Assembly: GCA_021234155.1 (NCBI GenBank)
Contig: JAJEKV010000125.1
Span: forward strand, 1,664,775 to 1,728,774
DNA: 64,000 nt
DNA from: Isoetes taiwanensis
Taxonomy: Eukaryota; Streptophyta; Lycopodiopsida; Isoetales; Isoetaceae
Direction: 5' to 3'
Shown here: positions 47,560 to 59,042 of the stretch, piece after piece
Layout of the letters: each line of letters begins with the position of its first letter
How positions within the stretch are numbered: position 1 is the first letter of the stretch
Position numbers and translations under genes: made by a program
Notes under the pieces: generated by a model
Database searches by the model: none
Seen by the model: the letters and a program-made list of their open reading frames with translations, nothing else
Told to the model about the DNA's origin: nothing

Positions 47560-50500
47560 CTAGTTTTTGAAAGTAGGTTCGAGGGCATGAATACCTTTTT
47601 CCGTTGCTTCCAGCAATCGCATTGTTTCTTGCATTCTCTCCTCGTAGCCTTTAGCATCGAGGTTATCCAAAATGGCATCCAACCCTGATATATCTGTCTT
47701 TTGGGTAATACTGATATCGGGCAGCAAAGGATTGGCCTCTGTATTCTCTGCTTTCTCCTCTTCTTCAGATCCCCCAGTAGTTTGACGGGCCATTTTCTCA
47801 AGCGTTTCCAAGAAGGACCTCAGGAAACGGCACACTTTACCAGAACTTTCTAAGGCCACGCTCTTTTTTCCTTGCATAAGGGCGACACGAGAAGCTGTCC
47901 CAGCTGAAAAAAATCCAGGACGCAACCGTCAGTAGGCACCAGCTGATCAACAATATAATAGGCATATGAGGTTTTCAGCTGGCATTTCAATACAAGATCT
48001 CCTTCCATTGCTGCCCATTTGTATCTTGGTTTGCCTGTAAAAAGAGTTTGAAACTTCTTTTTTATCTTTTCATCGGCATCCTCATTTCCTGTAAGCGGCA
48101 TTGGAGGCAATGGTGTTTGCTTAGGAGCCTTGTTGTGTGGAGATAGACGAAGCTCCAGTTCAGGTTGCACGGGTGCTACATGAGCGTCACTCCTGTTAAT
48201 GCACATATGACTAATATAATACTGATGCTTTTTCACCTTTCGTTTGCTCTCCCAGCCCATTTCTTCATAAGAACCCAAAGACAGATGCCCCCCTCCTTGA
48301 ATTTGCTTCTGACTGTACAAGCAATTCGGCAAATTCACAGAGCGCATGATAATAACCAAATGATAAACCTTTACAATAGTCATGGTATATAGCTATCCTT
48401 GTAAAAAGGTCTGCGTATTTTTTGCAATCACATACCTTGTTGATCCCTCGGATGTCAATAAATATCAATGTAGCGTTCTCTGACACTGGGGAGGATGTAG
48501 GAATGCCATCCTTTGTCACTGCTAGCACAATAGTTTTCTTTTCCTTTCTTTTTCTAGCCTCTTCTGGCTTTAGAATATTTCTGATTGGCTCCAGAAAGGC
48601 TACAGGCAGGTTACCTAGTGTATGATCCTTGTTATAATTTGCCTTCACGTACTCTGTATCAGTATCTGATATATCTAGTATTCTCTGCTCCGTAAAATCA
48701 GGAAAAGCCTGAAGCAATTCCTCAAAGCTATCAAAATCCTTTTGTAGCAAATTAGAGGCATAGGATAAAATTTCATGCCTCATAAAAGTTAGGGTTCTGA
48801 TGTCAGTTGCCCGTTGCTTGCAATCAAACCTCCCGCTATACCCTGACTGCACCTTTAAATACGTCTTGCCTTCCATAATTTCATTTAGCAGCTGTGCCAC
48901 CTCTGCATTCGACATACCTCGTAGCAACCAGAACCAGGTCTTGTTAAAAAAGTCTTTGGATGGCTTGTCCGGGAACTCACCATGGTCGTCACTGAGCTTA
49001 CGGTTCACCCACATTCCGGCAACTTCCATTAATTTCTTGAAAACATTCTCATCCATGAAGATGAATTGTTTTTCATCTTTAAGTTCCTGCACTTTCAAAG
49101 TGGTGGTTGCAATTTCATGGAAGTCCTGCAGAAGCAAAGGCCATCAAGATCGCGGCCGCGATGTTGGTGAGTAGAAAATAAAGAAATACCTTCCAAGCTG
49201 AAGTCGTTGCAGTCCCTACCGGTCCTTGTGGAGGACGGCCATAAGCCTTGTGCTGATGACGAAGTTGTTACAGCTTTTCTATTAGAGGCTCTCTGTAGAC
49301 GGTATTTGGAATCACTTCATTGCATTGAATGCTCAACTCTATATATTCTTTGTCTGTCAGATTTCTATTGAGCACTCTCGATCTTCTTCTAGCATATACT
49401 TTAGCAAATTCTAGTTGCTGCTCTAACTGGCCGACGACCGAACAAAGGAGCACCGCCGCGCAAATACTGTGATTGCCGGAAATAATGTAAAATTTCTTGC
49501 CCTTCAAATCCTCTGGATTGCTCCAAGTCATCCTCTTCCTGAAGAAATGGAAAACATCAAGTCAAACCTAAACAACAAATGTCCAAAAGAAAAACAAGCA
49601 ATTACCTGGTGATGGGGTCAAATGGTACGACGTCAGCAGGCGTGAGGATCTCTGTTGGGTATGTCTTGAAGCTTTTAACCAGAGTTTGAACATGGTCATT
49701 TGAGCGCATTCGGTGTGTCAGGTTTGCTGGTACTGGTTCACAATCAAAAATAGAAATCTTCGTAAACCAGTTAACCCCTAAGGGGTAGAACCGTTTAAAC
49801 TGTTCAAGCTTTTGAGTGGTCTGCTCTGCCATCTTGTGTTCCTCTTCCGGATTGAACTTCAAGTCGATTGGAATGGCAGGTGCGTGTGGCCATGTCAATA
49901 ACTTCGTAGAAGAGCCTTCTGTAACAGAAGGAGGGGTTTGAGAATTGCTGGGCTGTGGGCTATCATCAGTGTTCAGATTTTGAAGGTTTATTTTGAAAGT
50001 AGTAGTTTTTTTGGGAATAAAGCCACCACTAGTAGAGCTATCTGGGCCCTTTATAGCAAGAGGAAGAGTAGGGTTAATAATACCGGAGGGGTTTATGGTG
50101 GATTGTGGTTCTTCAACTTGTTTCTTTGCTGCTGAAGGCTCTCCCAAAGTAGCTATTGGCTTCACACTTTTTTTCTTGGCCGCGGCTCTGAGCCAATTGG
50201 TGTCCATCACCGAGGGCATTTTTTCGTCACGAACTGCTTTCAAAACACTGCTCGGTGGCTTCTTGTCTGTAGCAAACCTTTTCTGCATGCCAAGAACCCT
50301 ACCAAGATGTCTCTGTTTCCCTTTATACCTGACAAAGAGAGAGATTCATAAGATGGCAACACCCAACCATAACCCTTAGCTGATGTTGGGATATTTTTCC
50401 CAGTGGCTGGCTTGTTCATCTTGCTAGCTGTCATCATCGACGGGTCATAATTCTGCCATTTCAAAATGTATTCCAGAAACTGCAACTGTTGTGTGTCCTC

Positions 50501-51164
50501 GATGCTGCATATGATAGCATCTTGCACGCTGTTCTTGGTGCCTTCCCACATTGCCACTACTATACCAATTTGTTCAACGTCCTCAGCTTTCTTTCCAGTG
50601 CGCAGGAACAGGCACAGGCACAGGTCCTTTCTGCGGTCGCCACGAATGTGTGGGATTGCCTGTGCAATCTCTATACATCATTTCCTGTCATTAGACGGAG
50701 TAATAATACGGATGTGTTCGACATCCGGACCACGAAACAAAGCGAGGGCTGTAAACAAAAGCCTCTGGTGAGTGCCTGATAGGCTGGATAATGCTTAACA
50801 AAGAAAAATATAAACTACTCAAAAGGATCGCGGTCGCGATCCTTCCGAGAACAGACGAATGCATGTTCCAAGCAAACTAAAGCTTACTTTGCTCAACGAT
50901 CGGGATTTCCAAAAGGACCAACAAATATACTACAAAACCAACATAAACTAAATACTACTCGACACCATCGCGGTCGCGATGTTGTCTAGCAGCTAAGCAG
51001 GACAAAACAAGAAAACCTCTGCTCAGCAAGACCGCGGCCGCGATCCTGCCAAGCATCTATACTACAAAAAACATAAAACAATTTGCTAAGAAAGATCACG
51101 ACCGCGATCTTGCTGAGCTAAAATGCTAGGATTTACCTTCTCTGACGACGTCCTTAGATGCCAT
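47560..51164 (-). pseudogene. Gene 2: ParB-like domain fused to degenerate methyltransferase-like domain
   Basis: A spliced gene of about 1,000 codons. The modelled exons are 51137-51164 (MASKDVVRE), 49606-50748, 49190-49538, 48436-49125 and 47560-48368. The last three introns have GT-AG ends, keep phase and are only 67, 64 and 67 nt long. A ParB/sulfiredoxin-like region spans exons 2-3: IFDCEPVPANLTHRMRSN, a linker, then KKFYIISGNHSICAAVLL (GNHS at 49466-49477 where ParB has a GxHR-type motif). The C-terminal part mirrors gene 1: TLIFIDIRGINK at the DPPY position, then VYHLVIIMRSVNLPN, then GCVLDFF plus SAGTASRVALMQGKK as motif I at about 47890-47920. TGA at 50678-50680, TAA at 49268-49270, a shift near 50335 and a one-base loss in a T-run at about 47910 break the frame. 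Four palindromes lie in intron 1 and one in intron 3. The ParB-like call is moderate and the methyltransferase call rests on gene 1 homology. Confidence 0.65.
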
Positions 51165-51182
51165 GGGATCGCGGGCGCTGAT

Positions 51183-52254
51183 GGATTATGAAAATCGGGT
51201 CGTTTGGACGAGGTTCCTAAGACGCTGAATGCTCGAAGGCGCTAGGCGCTTGACTGAAGACGTTCACGGGCGCTGGAAAATTTGTGGCGTGCTCTGGCTG
51301 GAACTAAAAATATATAGAATCGCGGCCGCGCAAATTAAATGACTGCCAGCCATAATGGTGCCTAGATTAATGTGCCCGCCATAAATGCCGTACGGCCGGC
51401 TGTATTCGGCTGTATTAATTAGCGTCCCGCCGGCTGTATTGGTTACCGGCCATAAATGTGTCCCTTCGAAAATACCCTAAACTGAAAGCACGCAATCCGT
51501 ACTAAAGCTCTTTATCGACTAGGACGTCCGCGTTCAAATTCTATGCGTACAGTCAGTTAATTAATTGAACCTGCACTAGATTACGGACGGACAGTGACAG
51601 GCAAATTTGAATTCGGTAACAAACATTTTGGGTGGAAGCGGGAAAAACCAATTCAAATTTGTGTGTTTTACAAGATCTTGGAGACGCTCGAGCTGCGCCT
51701 AAGCAGTGCCATGTTCTAAGAAGGCTTTGCTGCAGAATCCAACATTAATTGAAGGCGCTGACAAAGGCGCTGATAATCCGCTTGCACTGCGCCACTCTAC
51801 TAACTTCGATTTCTTCCACTGCATCGAATTTTATCATTTGGGCAAGGTAAAAGGGCTATCCTGATGCCTATTTCTCAGTGAATTGAACTGAAAGTTAATG
51901 TTTCAATAAAGATCACTGATAATTACTATTTGTTAAGAATGTGTTGATAGTTAATGATCAATACTACATAATTTATCCTTAAAGAATGTTTCCTTTCAGA
52001 GTTGTCGGCACTGAATTGATTCTACTGAAAGAACCCTATTTAATATATGGATTGATAAGATACCTGCTGATATTTCAGATTGGAATATTTAAAAATAGAT
52101 GTTCTCTGCAAACCACTAAGCTAATTTAGTAAATATAAACTATTTGGCTTCCCTGTGCACTCTGTTGTGTCTATTATACAATGCTCACGTGTTTCAAATA
52201 TATGCTTTCTTTCTGCCCTTCTATGATACAATGCATGTTTTGGTGGCACTGCAG
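51183..52254. promoter_or_regulatory. Divergent intergenic region between gene 2 and the DUF7869-type gene
   Basis: Gene 2 starts leftward at 51164 and the DUF7869-type gene runs rightward, so this interval should hold both promoters. It contains one GATCGCG-type palindrome (51318), and others lie just beyond at 52361-52617. Repeated GCGCT/GGCGCTG motifs occur at about 51175-51285 and again near 51755-51775. A TATATAGAAT on the plus strand lies at about 51310. No ORF is supported. Confidence 0.35.
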
Positions 52255-54962
52255 CGGCTTGTTGGCTTCGAGGAGACGCTGACGCTACCATTTGGAGCCC
52301 TGTGAGGTAAGAGTAATGCTTTAGTGTCAGAGTCAATGCTTTAACTCTTGTGCTCGACGAGATCGCGGCCGCGATTCCCCCGAGAGGAGAAAAACTAATA
52401 TTAGCATGTGCTTTCGACTCGGAGTGAAAGTTATATCCGTGTCCTTAACTGAATAGCTAGTGTAGATGGTTGCAAAAAGCGCGACCGCGATCTTGCCAAT
52501 GCTCGATAAGATCGCGGTGGCGAATGTCCTGAACATAATTTTAGTTCCCAAGTGTCCTTGTGTACTTGACCCTTTGCAAGAGAGCTCTGTTAGCTTACAA
52601 AGATCGCGGCCGCGATGTTGACGATCATTTTTTTGTAGGATGGCAGATGTAATCTCGCTTTATCTGCTGGGGAAAAAGGTGGCAGAAGGAAGAGTCCACA
52701 ATTTTGAGCGACATCACAATTCGATTGTCCCGGAGGGTATGGAGGTTGTTTCAGTTGTGAATGTTTTGGATGGACATCTGCCACTACCAAGTCCTGAGCA
52801 GGAAATAGAAAAACTTGGTGAAGCTGTGGGGAGTTATGTCTTGTGGTACAAGAAGGACATTGATGGTCAGCTTGTAGGAGATGAAGAAGTTTGCACGCCA
52901 CCAGGATAGATTAAACGCATAAATTGGCAGGTCGGAGGTAGTGAAAGGTTGGGCAATGATGAGACTAATAATGTGCAAGGGCTATCTAGAGATGAGCTAG
53001 TCAAGAAGGCATGCACACTCATGCATGAATGCTGCCACATGACTTACGGGTGTGGTGTTATCGTTTTTGTCGATCCAAACTATGATGTTGCTGACATGAA
53101 GTTAGGGGAAGGTTCGATAGCTGCTACTATCATGAGCCTGTTTCCAATGCCTGAAAAGATCTTTATGCGCTGCCAAGCCTGTGCAGAAATGCCCCAACTG
53201 CATGACCTTGTAAGATGGCCCATAGCCTTCGTGCTTGTTGATAACGTTCCAGTTTCTAGTCTCGTGGTTGCCGTGAAGGAGAAGGACGTGGAGAATGAAC
53301 CTTATGCCATTAGACCGGAAATTGGCATCACAAAAAAGAGACCTTACCGCATGGTCAACCGGAGACCCAGGACACGTCCCGCACAGAGCAGATGTGAAAG
53401 GAAATCTAGTGCTGAGGCTATTTTAGACTTTAGGTCATTACTGTGCTGCATGAAAAGATGTTGTACAAATTTTACATCCAAGGAGATAGCTTGCATGAGA
53501 ACCTTTTACTGGAACATGAAGTCCTCGGAGCGCACAACCTTTGCATATAACATGCTAGATCTTTGCTCTGAAAATGGTGTAGTGCGCAACCTGATGTTGA
53601 ATAATAAGCAGGTGTGCATGAAAGCATGGCATAAAGCCTATGGCATACCCATTCCCACTTTTTACAAGTGGAAGAAGCTCTTCATTGGTGGCCACAGAAT
53701 TGCTGAGCACGGAAATACTGGTTCTAAGAAGCCCAGGTCTCATACTTTGGCTGGCAATGCTGTGCTATCTATGTTCATAGATGAAAACGCAGAGACGATG
53801 CCACACTGCTCGAAAATTACGAGCGAGGGTAGCAGACAAAATGTGAAGAGGCTACCTTCAGTCTTGACTAAGAAGGATATACATCAGGAAATAGATATTA
53901 CCGTTACAGAGATGACAGGCAAGCATTTTTCTCCATCGTCCTTTCTGTCTGGATGGAAAGAGAATCATTCAGAGGTGGCAATAGCTAAGAGGATAGCATT
54001 TTCTAAGTGTAACAGCTGAATTGTCATAAAGGAAAAGCTTGCTAAGACCAGAGATCCAAATGAAAGAAGGGAACTTGCAATGGAGAGGAAATCACATATG
54101 ACGGCCAAGATTTCATGTAGGAGCCTTTACTGGTCCTGGAGAGCTCTGTCTCATAGATCTCCTGAGCACGCTTTAACCATTATACATGACAAGATGGATC
54201 AGAATAAGACCATGGTTCCTCGTCTAGAAAAGCTAGCAAAGTCTGTGTGGAGGGGTGAACGACTGAAGGTGAGTGTTACAGGTGCTCTCATGCACGGGCA
54301 TGGTATAGGTGCCTTGGGCCACTTCTCCTTTGGATCTCGGCCCGATGATTTTAATTTTCATGTGGGATCCTTGAATCATACCTTGAAAACACGGAGAATA
54401 AATCGAGGACAATTGGGGCCATTTGAGAGATCTGAGATCGATCACGAAAATTTGTTGGGGTGGAGCAATTTTAAACACGGATGCCCTGAGGACAAAAATG
54501 GTCAATGGCACTAGAAATGATTTTTTGCCTCCTCTCAAGGGCCCTATTGCACCGAACAAGTCGCCTAGGAGGCTTTACTTGCAGCTAGACAATTGCTCAG
54601 GTCAAAACAAGAACAGATATCTTTTCTCTTACTTGTCATACTTGGTTTGGTTAGGTGTCTTCGATCAAGTGCAGCTGGGATTCATGATGGTTGGACACAC
54701 CCACGATGACGTAGATGCCCTCTTTGGAAACTACTCTACTCTAATGAGAAGATCAGATGCATTGACTATTCCAGAGCTTATGCAACTCTTCAGGCAGTGT
54801 AGTTCCAAGTCTCCTTCACCTTACCTTGTGTCAGAGGTTCCTAATTGGAAGGAATTCGTGAAAGGTTTTATCCCTGATAAGAAGGACCGTTTATGTGGTC
54901 ATTTGGAACCTCTACTCTTCAAGTTCTACATGAAGGATGGATGGCCACTAATGCCACGGTTC
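52255..54962 (+). pseudogene. DUF7869-type (transposase-like) protein gene, 5' part
   Basis: The main exon begins after TTTTTTTGTAG at 52638 with ATGGCAGATG (52640). A short upstream exon at 52255-52306 (acceptor GCAG, donor GTAAGA) would join in phase but is tentative. The protein has a Cys- and His-rich stretch (ACTLMHECCHMTYGCG), a segment of the FYKWKKLFIGGHRI type, then the conserved core: ALTIIHDKMDQNK (Asp at about 54188), VTGALMHGHG, RRLYLQLDNCSGQNKNRY (Asp at 54588) and GFMMVGHTHDDVD (54693-54716). The spaced acidic residues are reminiscent of an RNase H-like DDE fold. That is an inference. TAG at 52907-52909, TGA at 54017-54019 and a frameshift near 54480 break it. The reading continues to GWPLMPR at about 54959, where an insertion interrupts it. 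The 3' part resumes at about 59043. Confidence 0.75.
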
Positions 54963-55104
54963 TATTGCGACAGCAATAGAACCGACATTCCTTGGATGGG
55001 GACGTCCCTTTGTCACTCCTCCTATTTATTCAGCCTCTCGTCATTGTTCTATCATCGGCGTTCTCTTGAGCTAGATTTCTCCTTCTTCTCTATCCTATCA
55101 GTTT
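54960..55104 (+). repeat. 145-bp direct repeat, left copy
   Basis: This segment, starting TTCTATTGCGACAGCAATAG, is identical by eye to 58105-58249. Its first bases form an 11-bp hairpin (GGTTCTATTGC, loop GACA). It begins exactly where the DUF7869-type coding sequence stops, so it marks the left edge of the inserted DNA. Confidence 0.9.
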
Positions 55105-58104
55105 AAAGACTATTCCTATGTTTAATCTTTCTTAGAGAAGCTGCTAAGATATCTCGCCTTTGCTGTTTGGCGATACTGCAAGCGGTTTGATGATAATGTT
55201 CCGTTTTTGTTTCTCTGCTTGGGATGTTGGATTTCTGTGCTTGCTAGGTTGGATGTAGCATCTTTTCCATTTCTCTCCAAGTTTCTTTTAGCTTTTTCAG
55301 GAAGCTCTGCAGTACGGCTCTTCCTCCAGCTTGGATTCGGCCATTGCTAAGCTGCTGCTGGTTCTCATAAAACCTTAAGTGAATAGTTTTTCGACCATAT
55401 TTTTTGTGCAATCTAGATTTGGGTTGTCTTGGTTTCTATTTTGAATGGGTTCTTAGCGATGAGGGTTTCGCATGAATCCACTTCTTTGGTTTGTAGAATC
55501 CTTGTAGGCCATGCAACATATTTGTGGATAGCTTTTAATCTATTGTCTTTCTGATCTTGCCAGAGCATAGGGCATGAATCGATGGTTGGAGCGCATCTTT
55601 CTGCTGCACAGGGCATGCCGGATGATATGCCTTTATTATTCTTTTTTTTTTGCAGATGCGATCTGTGGTTCGGCATATCGATGGTTGCAAACCCTCATCT
55701 GATTCTTGTTTATACTGATTTCGAGTTTTTTTGCCTTGATCTTTAGTATGATGACCTTTTGGCTGGGCCGTTTTCATGATTGTCTGTGCTTCGATTCGTT
55801 TCTTACGGCCAGTTTTTGAGCCGAGTCTAACCTCCGGATTTTTGATAGCAGGGATCTGAAGTCGAACCTGGATCTTGCAGTAGAAACTCAGATCGTGGCA
55901 ACCTTGTAAGGACTCAAATCGCTGCCGCAACTCTCAAGCTTCACCGGAAACTTTCCCTGTGTAAACCAGTTCTGTAAGTCGGTTCAGCTTCGTTACCAGG
56001 TTATTTTTATAACAATTAGCAATTTATCATAAAATTTGGCATGGTGTATTGGTTAGCTCGATTATTGTCATTTTATGGTCATGGGTTCGAACTTCGGATG
56101 TGGTCATGGGTTCAAACTTCGGATGAAACGATTTTTCCAATTTAATGATTTAGAGTCACTTTTTCATAGGTTCAGTTTTCGGATTCAATGGTTTAGGGGC
56201 ATTTTATTTTTCATTGTGATTCTTTTGGGGGAGTTTTTATCTTTCGTTGTGGATTGCAAAGTTACTACATATATGCCGTTACACCAAATTTTATCTTCCT
56301 TTTTTAAATTCTTTGGAGGTAAATTTAGTAGATGTTGTTGGATAGACATGGATCACAGTATTACATTTCATGTATGGTCTAGTCAGGCCTTCTTTTGTGG
56401 TTGTAGAGATCCATATGACTATAGTCCTATTTTAAAATGTTTCTTTTGTAAAGGTCTAGGCTTTAATCCTGATAGTAATGGGTTATCTCTTATCCTTATT
56501 GTTTCTCGTCCAGAATATGTTTTCGTGTTCATTTTTATAAAATGTCTTTTGCGAGACATATTATCGTTTCTTGCCTTTGGTATATGATATTTCATCTTCC
56601 TAGTGTCTGCCTGCCAATTCTTCGTGGATTTTTTCGAGCGCAACCTAGGTATGATTTGTTTTCTCATTTCATTCATTTGGCGCGTCAATTTTGACTAGGC
56701 ATTGGTTTAATTCATTTTTTCGTATGTTGGTCCTTAGAGTGCCACGTATGGTCTAGTTGGGCTTTTCTTTGTCGTTGTGGAGATCCGGATGAGTTTAGTC
56801 CTATTTTGAGGCGTTTTCTTTTATAGAGATCTCGATTTTAATCCTTATACTAACGGCAAGACATCACCTTATTGATTATCCGTAGAATGTTTTTTTGTCC
56901 ATCAATGTCTTTCGTTAGTTTTTGGCAAGATATATTGTCGTATTCACATTTTCATTCAACTGCCTTGGTATGTGATATTTTGTCTTCCGAAGGTTCACCT
57001 GCCGATTTTTATGGATCTTTTTTGTACTTCGATTCACCCCACGGCATCATGATACTCCATCTAGGCTTCTTGTGTTTTTTGCTATATTATCTGGTTTCGG
57101 TCGTGGTATCTTCTCCATTTTCATTACTGGTTTTTCATTGGGTTGTGGTAAATTCTTATTCTTGCCATCAGAAGTGCTATATATTACAAGTTGCATTCCA
57201 TGACTTTTATTGCTCTTTGTTTCGTTGCATTGTGGTAGATTCTTAGCCTTGCCATACGAACTTGTTATATATTGCCAGCCGTGATCTCTTCTAATGGTTA
57301 TGTTTGCTTCTTGTGGATGTTAAGATATCGTCTCTACATTGGTCGAGTTTTTAGTGCTTTCGATTTTGCAATTTATCACTTTGAGTCTATTTGTTCCAGT
57401 TCATTTTGCTTATCCTTGTCTCATTGGAACTCTTTGTCCCATTGGCTAATATTCTATTTGTTCCATTTTGCCTAGCCTATTCCATTTGCTCTCCCTATGT
57501 TGCTTTGTCTAGGATTGTCATTGGTTCCATTATTCTTGATTGCCATATGGACTTGTTTTTCAGTTTGTTAGTTTCCGCACCATTTGTCATTGGCCTAAAT
57601 TTACTCTTGTTGTTCAGCTTTCTCTACTGCTTTGTTGATATATGATGGCCCTTGGACACCATTATATCTTACATGCCCCGCTTGTTGAGTTATTCATTAG
57701 TCCCTTTTGCCCCATTGGCACTTGTATTATGTCTTTGTTCATATGTTCCTTCAACGTTCTTTTGTTGCCTCGTTATCCATTCTTGGTGTTGCGCATTTAT
57801 CTTTTTGGCTCATGATTTATAGCTTGGGGATATTGGTTCGAGAGCTTGTACATCTGTGATTTTCTACATGCCAGCTCTATATTGTATTTTCATAGTTTTA
57901 CTTTTGGCTGCATGTCCGTTTTTCTTTCTATTAGGGAGTCATGATATGATTGCTAGTGATTTAAATGTGCAAATGGATCTATTTTGTTCGTCTTTTTGAG
58001 ATTCGGATGGAGAAGGCTGTGATAAATACATTTGATTTTTTCAGAAGGTGATGGCTTCCATTGGTGGTTGTTTTTTCATTTCTCTTTCTAGGTTACCTTT
58101 CTCT
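55105..58104 (+). other. Inserted T-rich DNA between the 145-bp repeats
   Basis: About 3 kb with strong T richness on the plus strand. ORFs such as 56075-56587 are rich in Phe, Leu, Ser and Cys, as expected from T-rich sequence, and match no family. The segment separates two parts of one gene and is bounded on the left by the 145-bp repeat, so it is most simply an insertion of unknown type. Confidence 0.5.
56042..56092 (+). promoter_or_regulatory. tRNA-like pol III promoter (A and B boxes)
   Basis: TGGTGTATTGG at 56042-56052 fits the A-box consensus TRGYNNANNGG. GGTTCGAAC at 56084-56092 fits the core of a B box. The spacing is tRNA-like. The surrounding sequence does not fold into a clear tRNA, so this could be the head of a tRNA-derived SINE or a degenerate tRNA gene. 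Confidence 0.35.
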
Positions 58105-58249
58105 TTCTATTGCGACAGCAATAGAACCGACATTCCTTGGATGGGGACGTCCCTTTGTCACTCCTCCTATTTATTCAGCCTCTCGTCATTGTTCTATCAT
58201 CGGCGTTCTCTTGAGCTAGATTTCTCCTTCTTCTCTATCCTATCAGTTT
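58105..58249 (+). repeat. 145-bp direct repeat, right copy
   Basis: Identical by eye to 54960-55104, in the same orientation, 3,145 bp away. The repeat pair could be ends of a short element, the product of template switching, or an assembly join. It lacks TG...CA ends, so a normal LTR is unlikely. Confidence 0.9.
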
Positions 58250-58336
58250 CCCTCACCCTCCCTCCCTTGATGGTTTTTTCATTTGATCGTGTTCGTTATT
58301 TCCTTTTCTGTCCTCTAAATTTGCATTCTTTATTTC

Positions 58337-58655
58337 CTCAGCGTGGCTTTGTAGCCTCTGAGGCATACTTATTGGTTTACTCTTTCTCGGCATGGCACTA
58401 GTATTGTATTTATTCATTCATGTTTTCTCTCAGTGTGGCATTGTAGCCTCTGTGTCAATATTTATTATTCATGTTTTCTCTCGGCGTGGCGCTGTTGCCT
58501 CCGAGATCATATTTATTGTTTTTTCTCGGCGTGGCGCTATAGCCTCCGAGGCAGCACTAATCGGTTGTTTTTTCCCGCGATGGTCATTCCGCGGACGGTT
58601 AATCCCGATTGGTCGGCTGTTGTTTCTTTCTCGGCGTGGCCCTTGGAGCCTCCGA
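58337..58655 (+). repeat. Five-fold hairpin repeat CTCGGCGTGGC...GCCTCCGAG
   Basis: Near 58337, 58424, 58480, 58523 and 58628 the sequence repeats as CTCRGYGTGGC, 6-7 variable bases, then GCCTCYGWG. The two ends of each unit pair. Loop bases vary while the stem ends are kept, for example CTCGG with CCGAG. A partial sixth copy (TTTCTCGGCATGGC) is at about 58386. Confidence 0.75.
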
Positions 58656-59042
58656 GTCTTCTTGCCTATGGCATCTAACTCATTGACGGGTTATTTTTCT
58701 TTTCAGCCTTGATTCTGCAGGATTGTTTAAGGTCTTGTGGTGCGTGGGTCGTGCTTCAACTATTTGCTTGGGTTTCCTCAAAACCTAAGAATGCGTGATT
58801 CTTCTTCCCGATGAGGAGCAGTCACCGGGTCTTCTCACCTTTGCATCGACCAAGTGGCGGATAAAATCATCTTTTATGTTGTATTCTTCAGTTTCATCAT
58901 GCTCTCGATGATTGTCTAGTTTCGGAGCATTTAAAGTTCATATTTCCAAATTTATCTATATCCCTAGAGAGGGATCCATTTGTACTCAATGTTTTACAAA
59001 GCTCAATGAGAACACCACTTCACTTCACTTATCGGCCAGTAT

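Larger units (their letters stand above)
45334..52617. repeat. Dispersed palindrome family GATCGCGGYCGCGATC
   Basis: Twelve copies of a 16-bp palindromic motif, perfect or with one to four changes, start at 45334, 45484, 49148, 50825, 50966, 51030, 51094, 51318, 52361, 52477, 52510 and 52602. A half-site is at 51167-51182, directly before the gene 2 start codon. The best copy, at 50825-50840, has only the two central bases unpaired. Several extend the symmetry outward (AAG...CTT). None falls inside an exon of gene 1, gene 2 or the DUF7869-type gene. They lie in introns and in the divergent intergenic region. I saw no copy in the rest of the window. Confidence 0.9.

Noticed and set aside
47250-47801. 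183-codon minus-strand ORF
   Set aside because: It overlaps the end of gene 2 in another frame and reads through the hairpin cluster. No family match.
45334-52617. Idea that the repeated palindromes are a CRISPR array
   Set aside because: Spacing is irregular, the repeats are only 16 bp, there are no uniform spacers and the context is eukaryotic.
54960-58249. 145-bp repeats as LTRs of a small retrotransposon
   Set aside because: They lack TG...CA ends, no primer-binding site or polypurine tract adjoins them, and coding sequence resumes only at about 59043, beyond the right copy.
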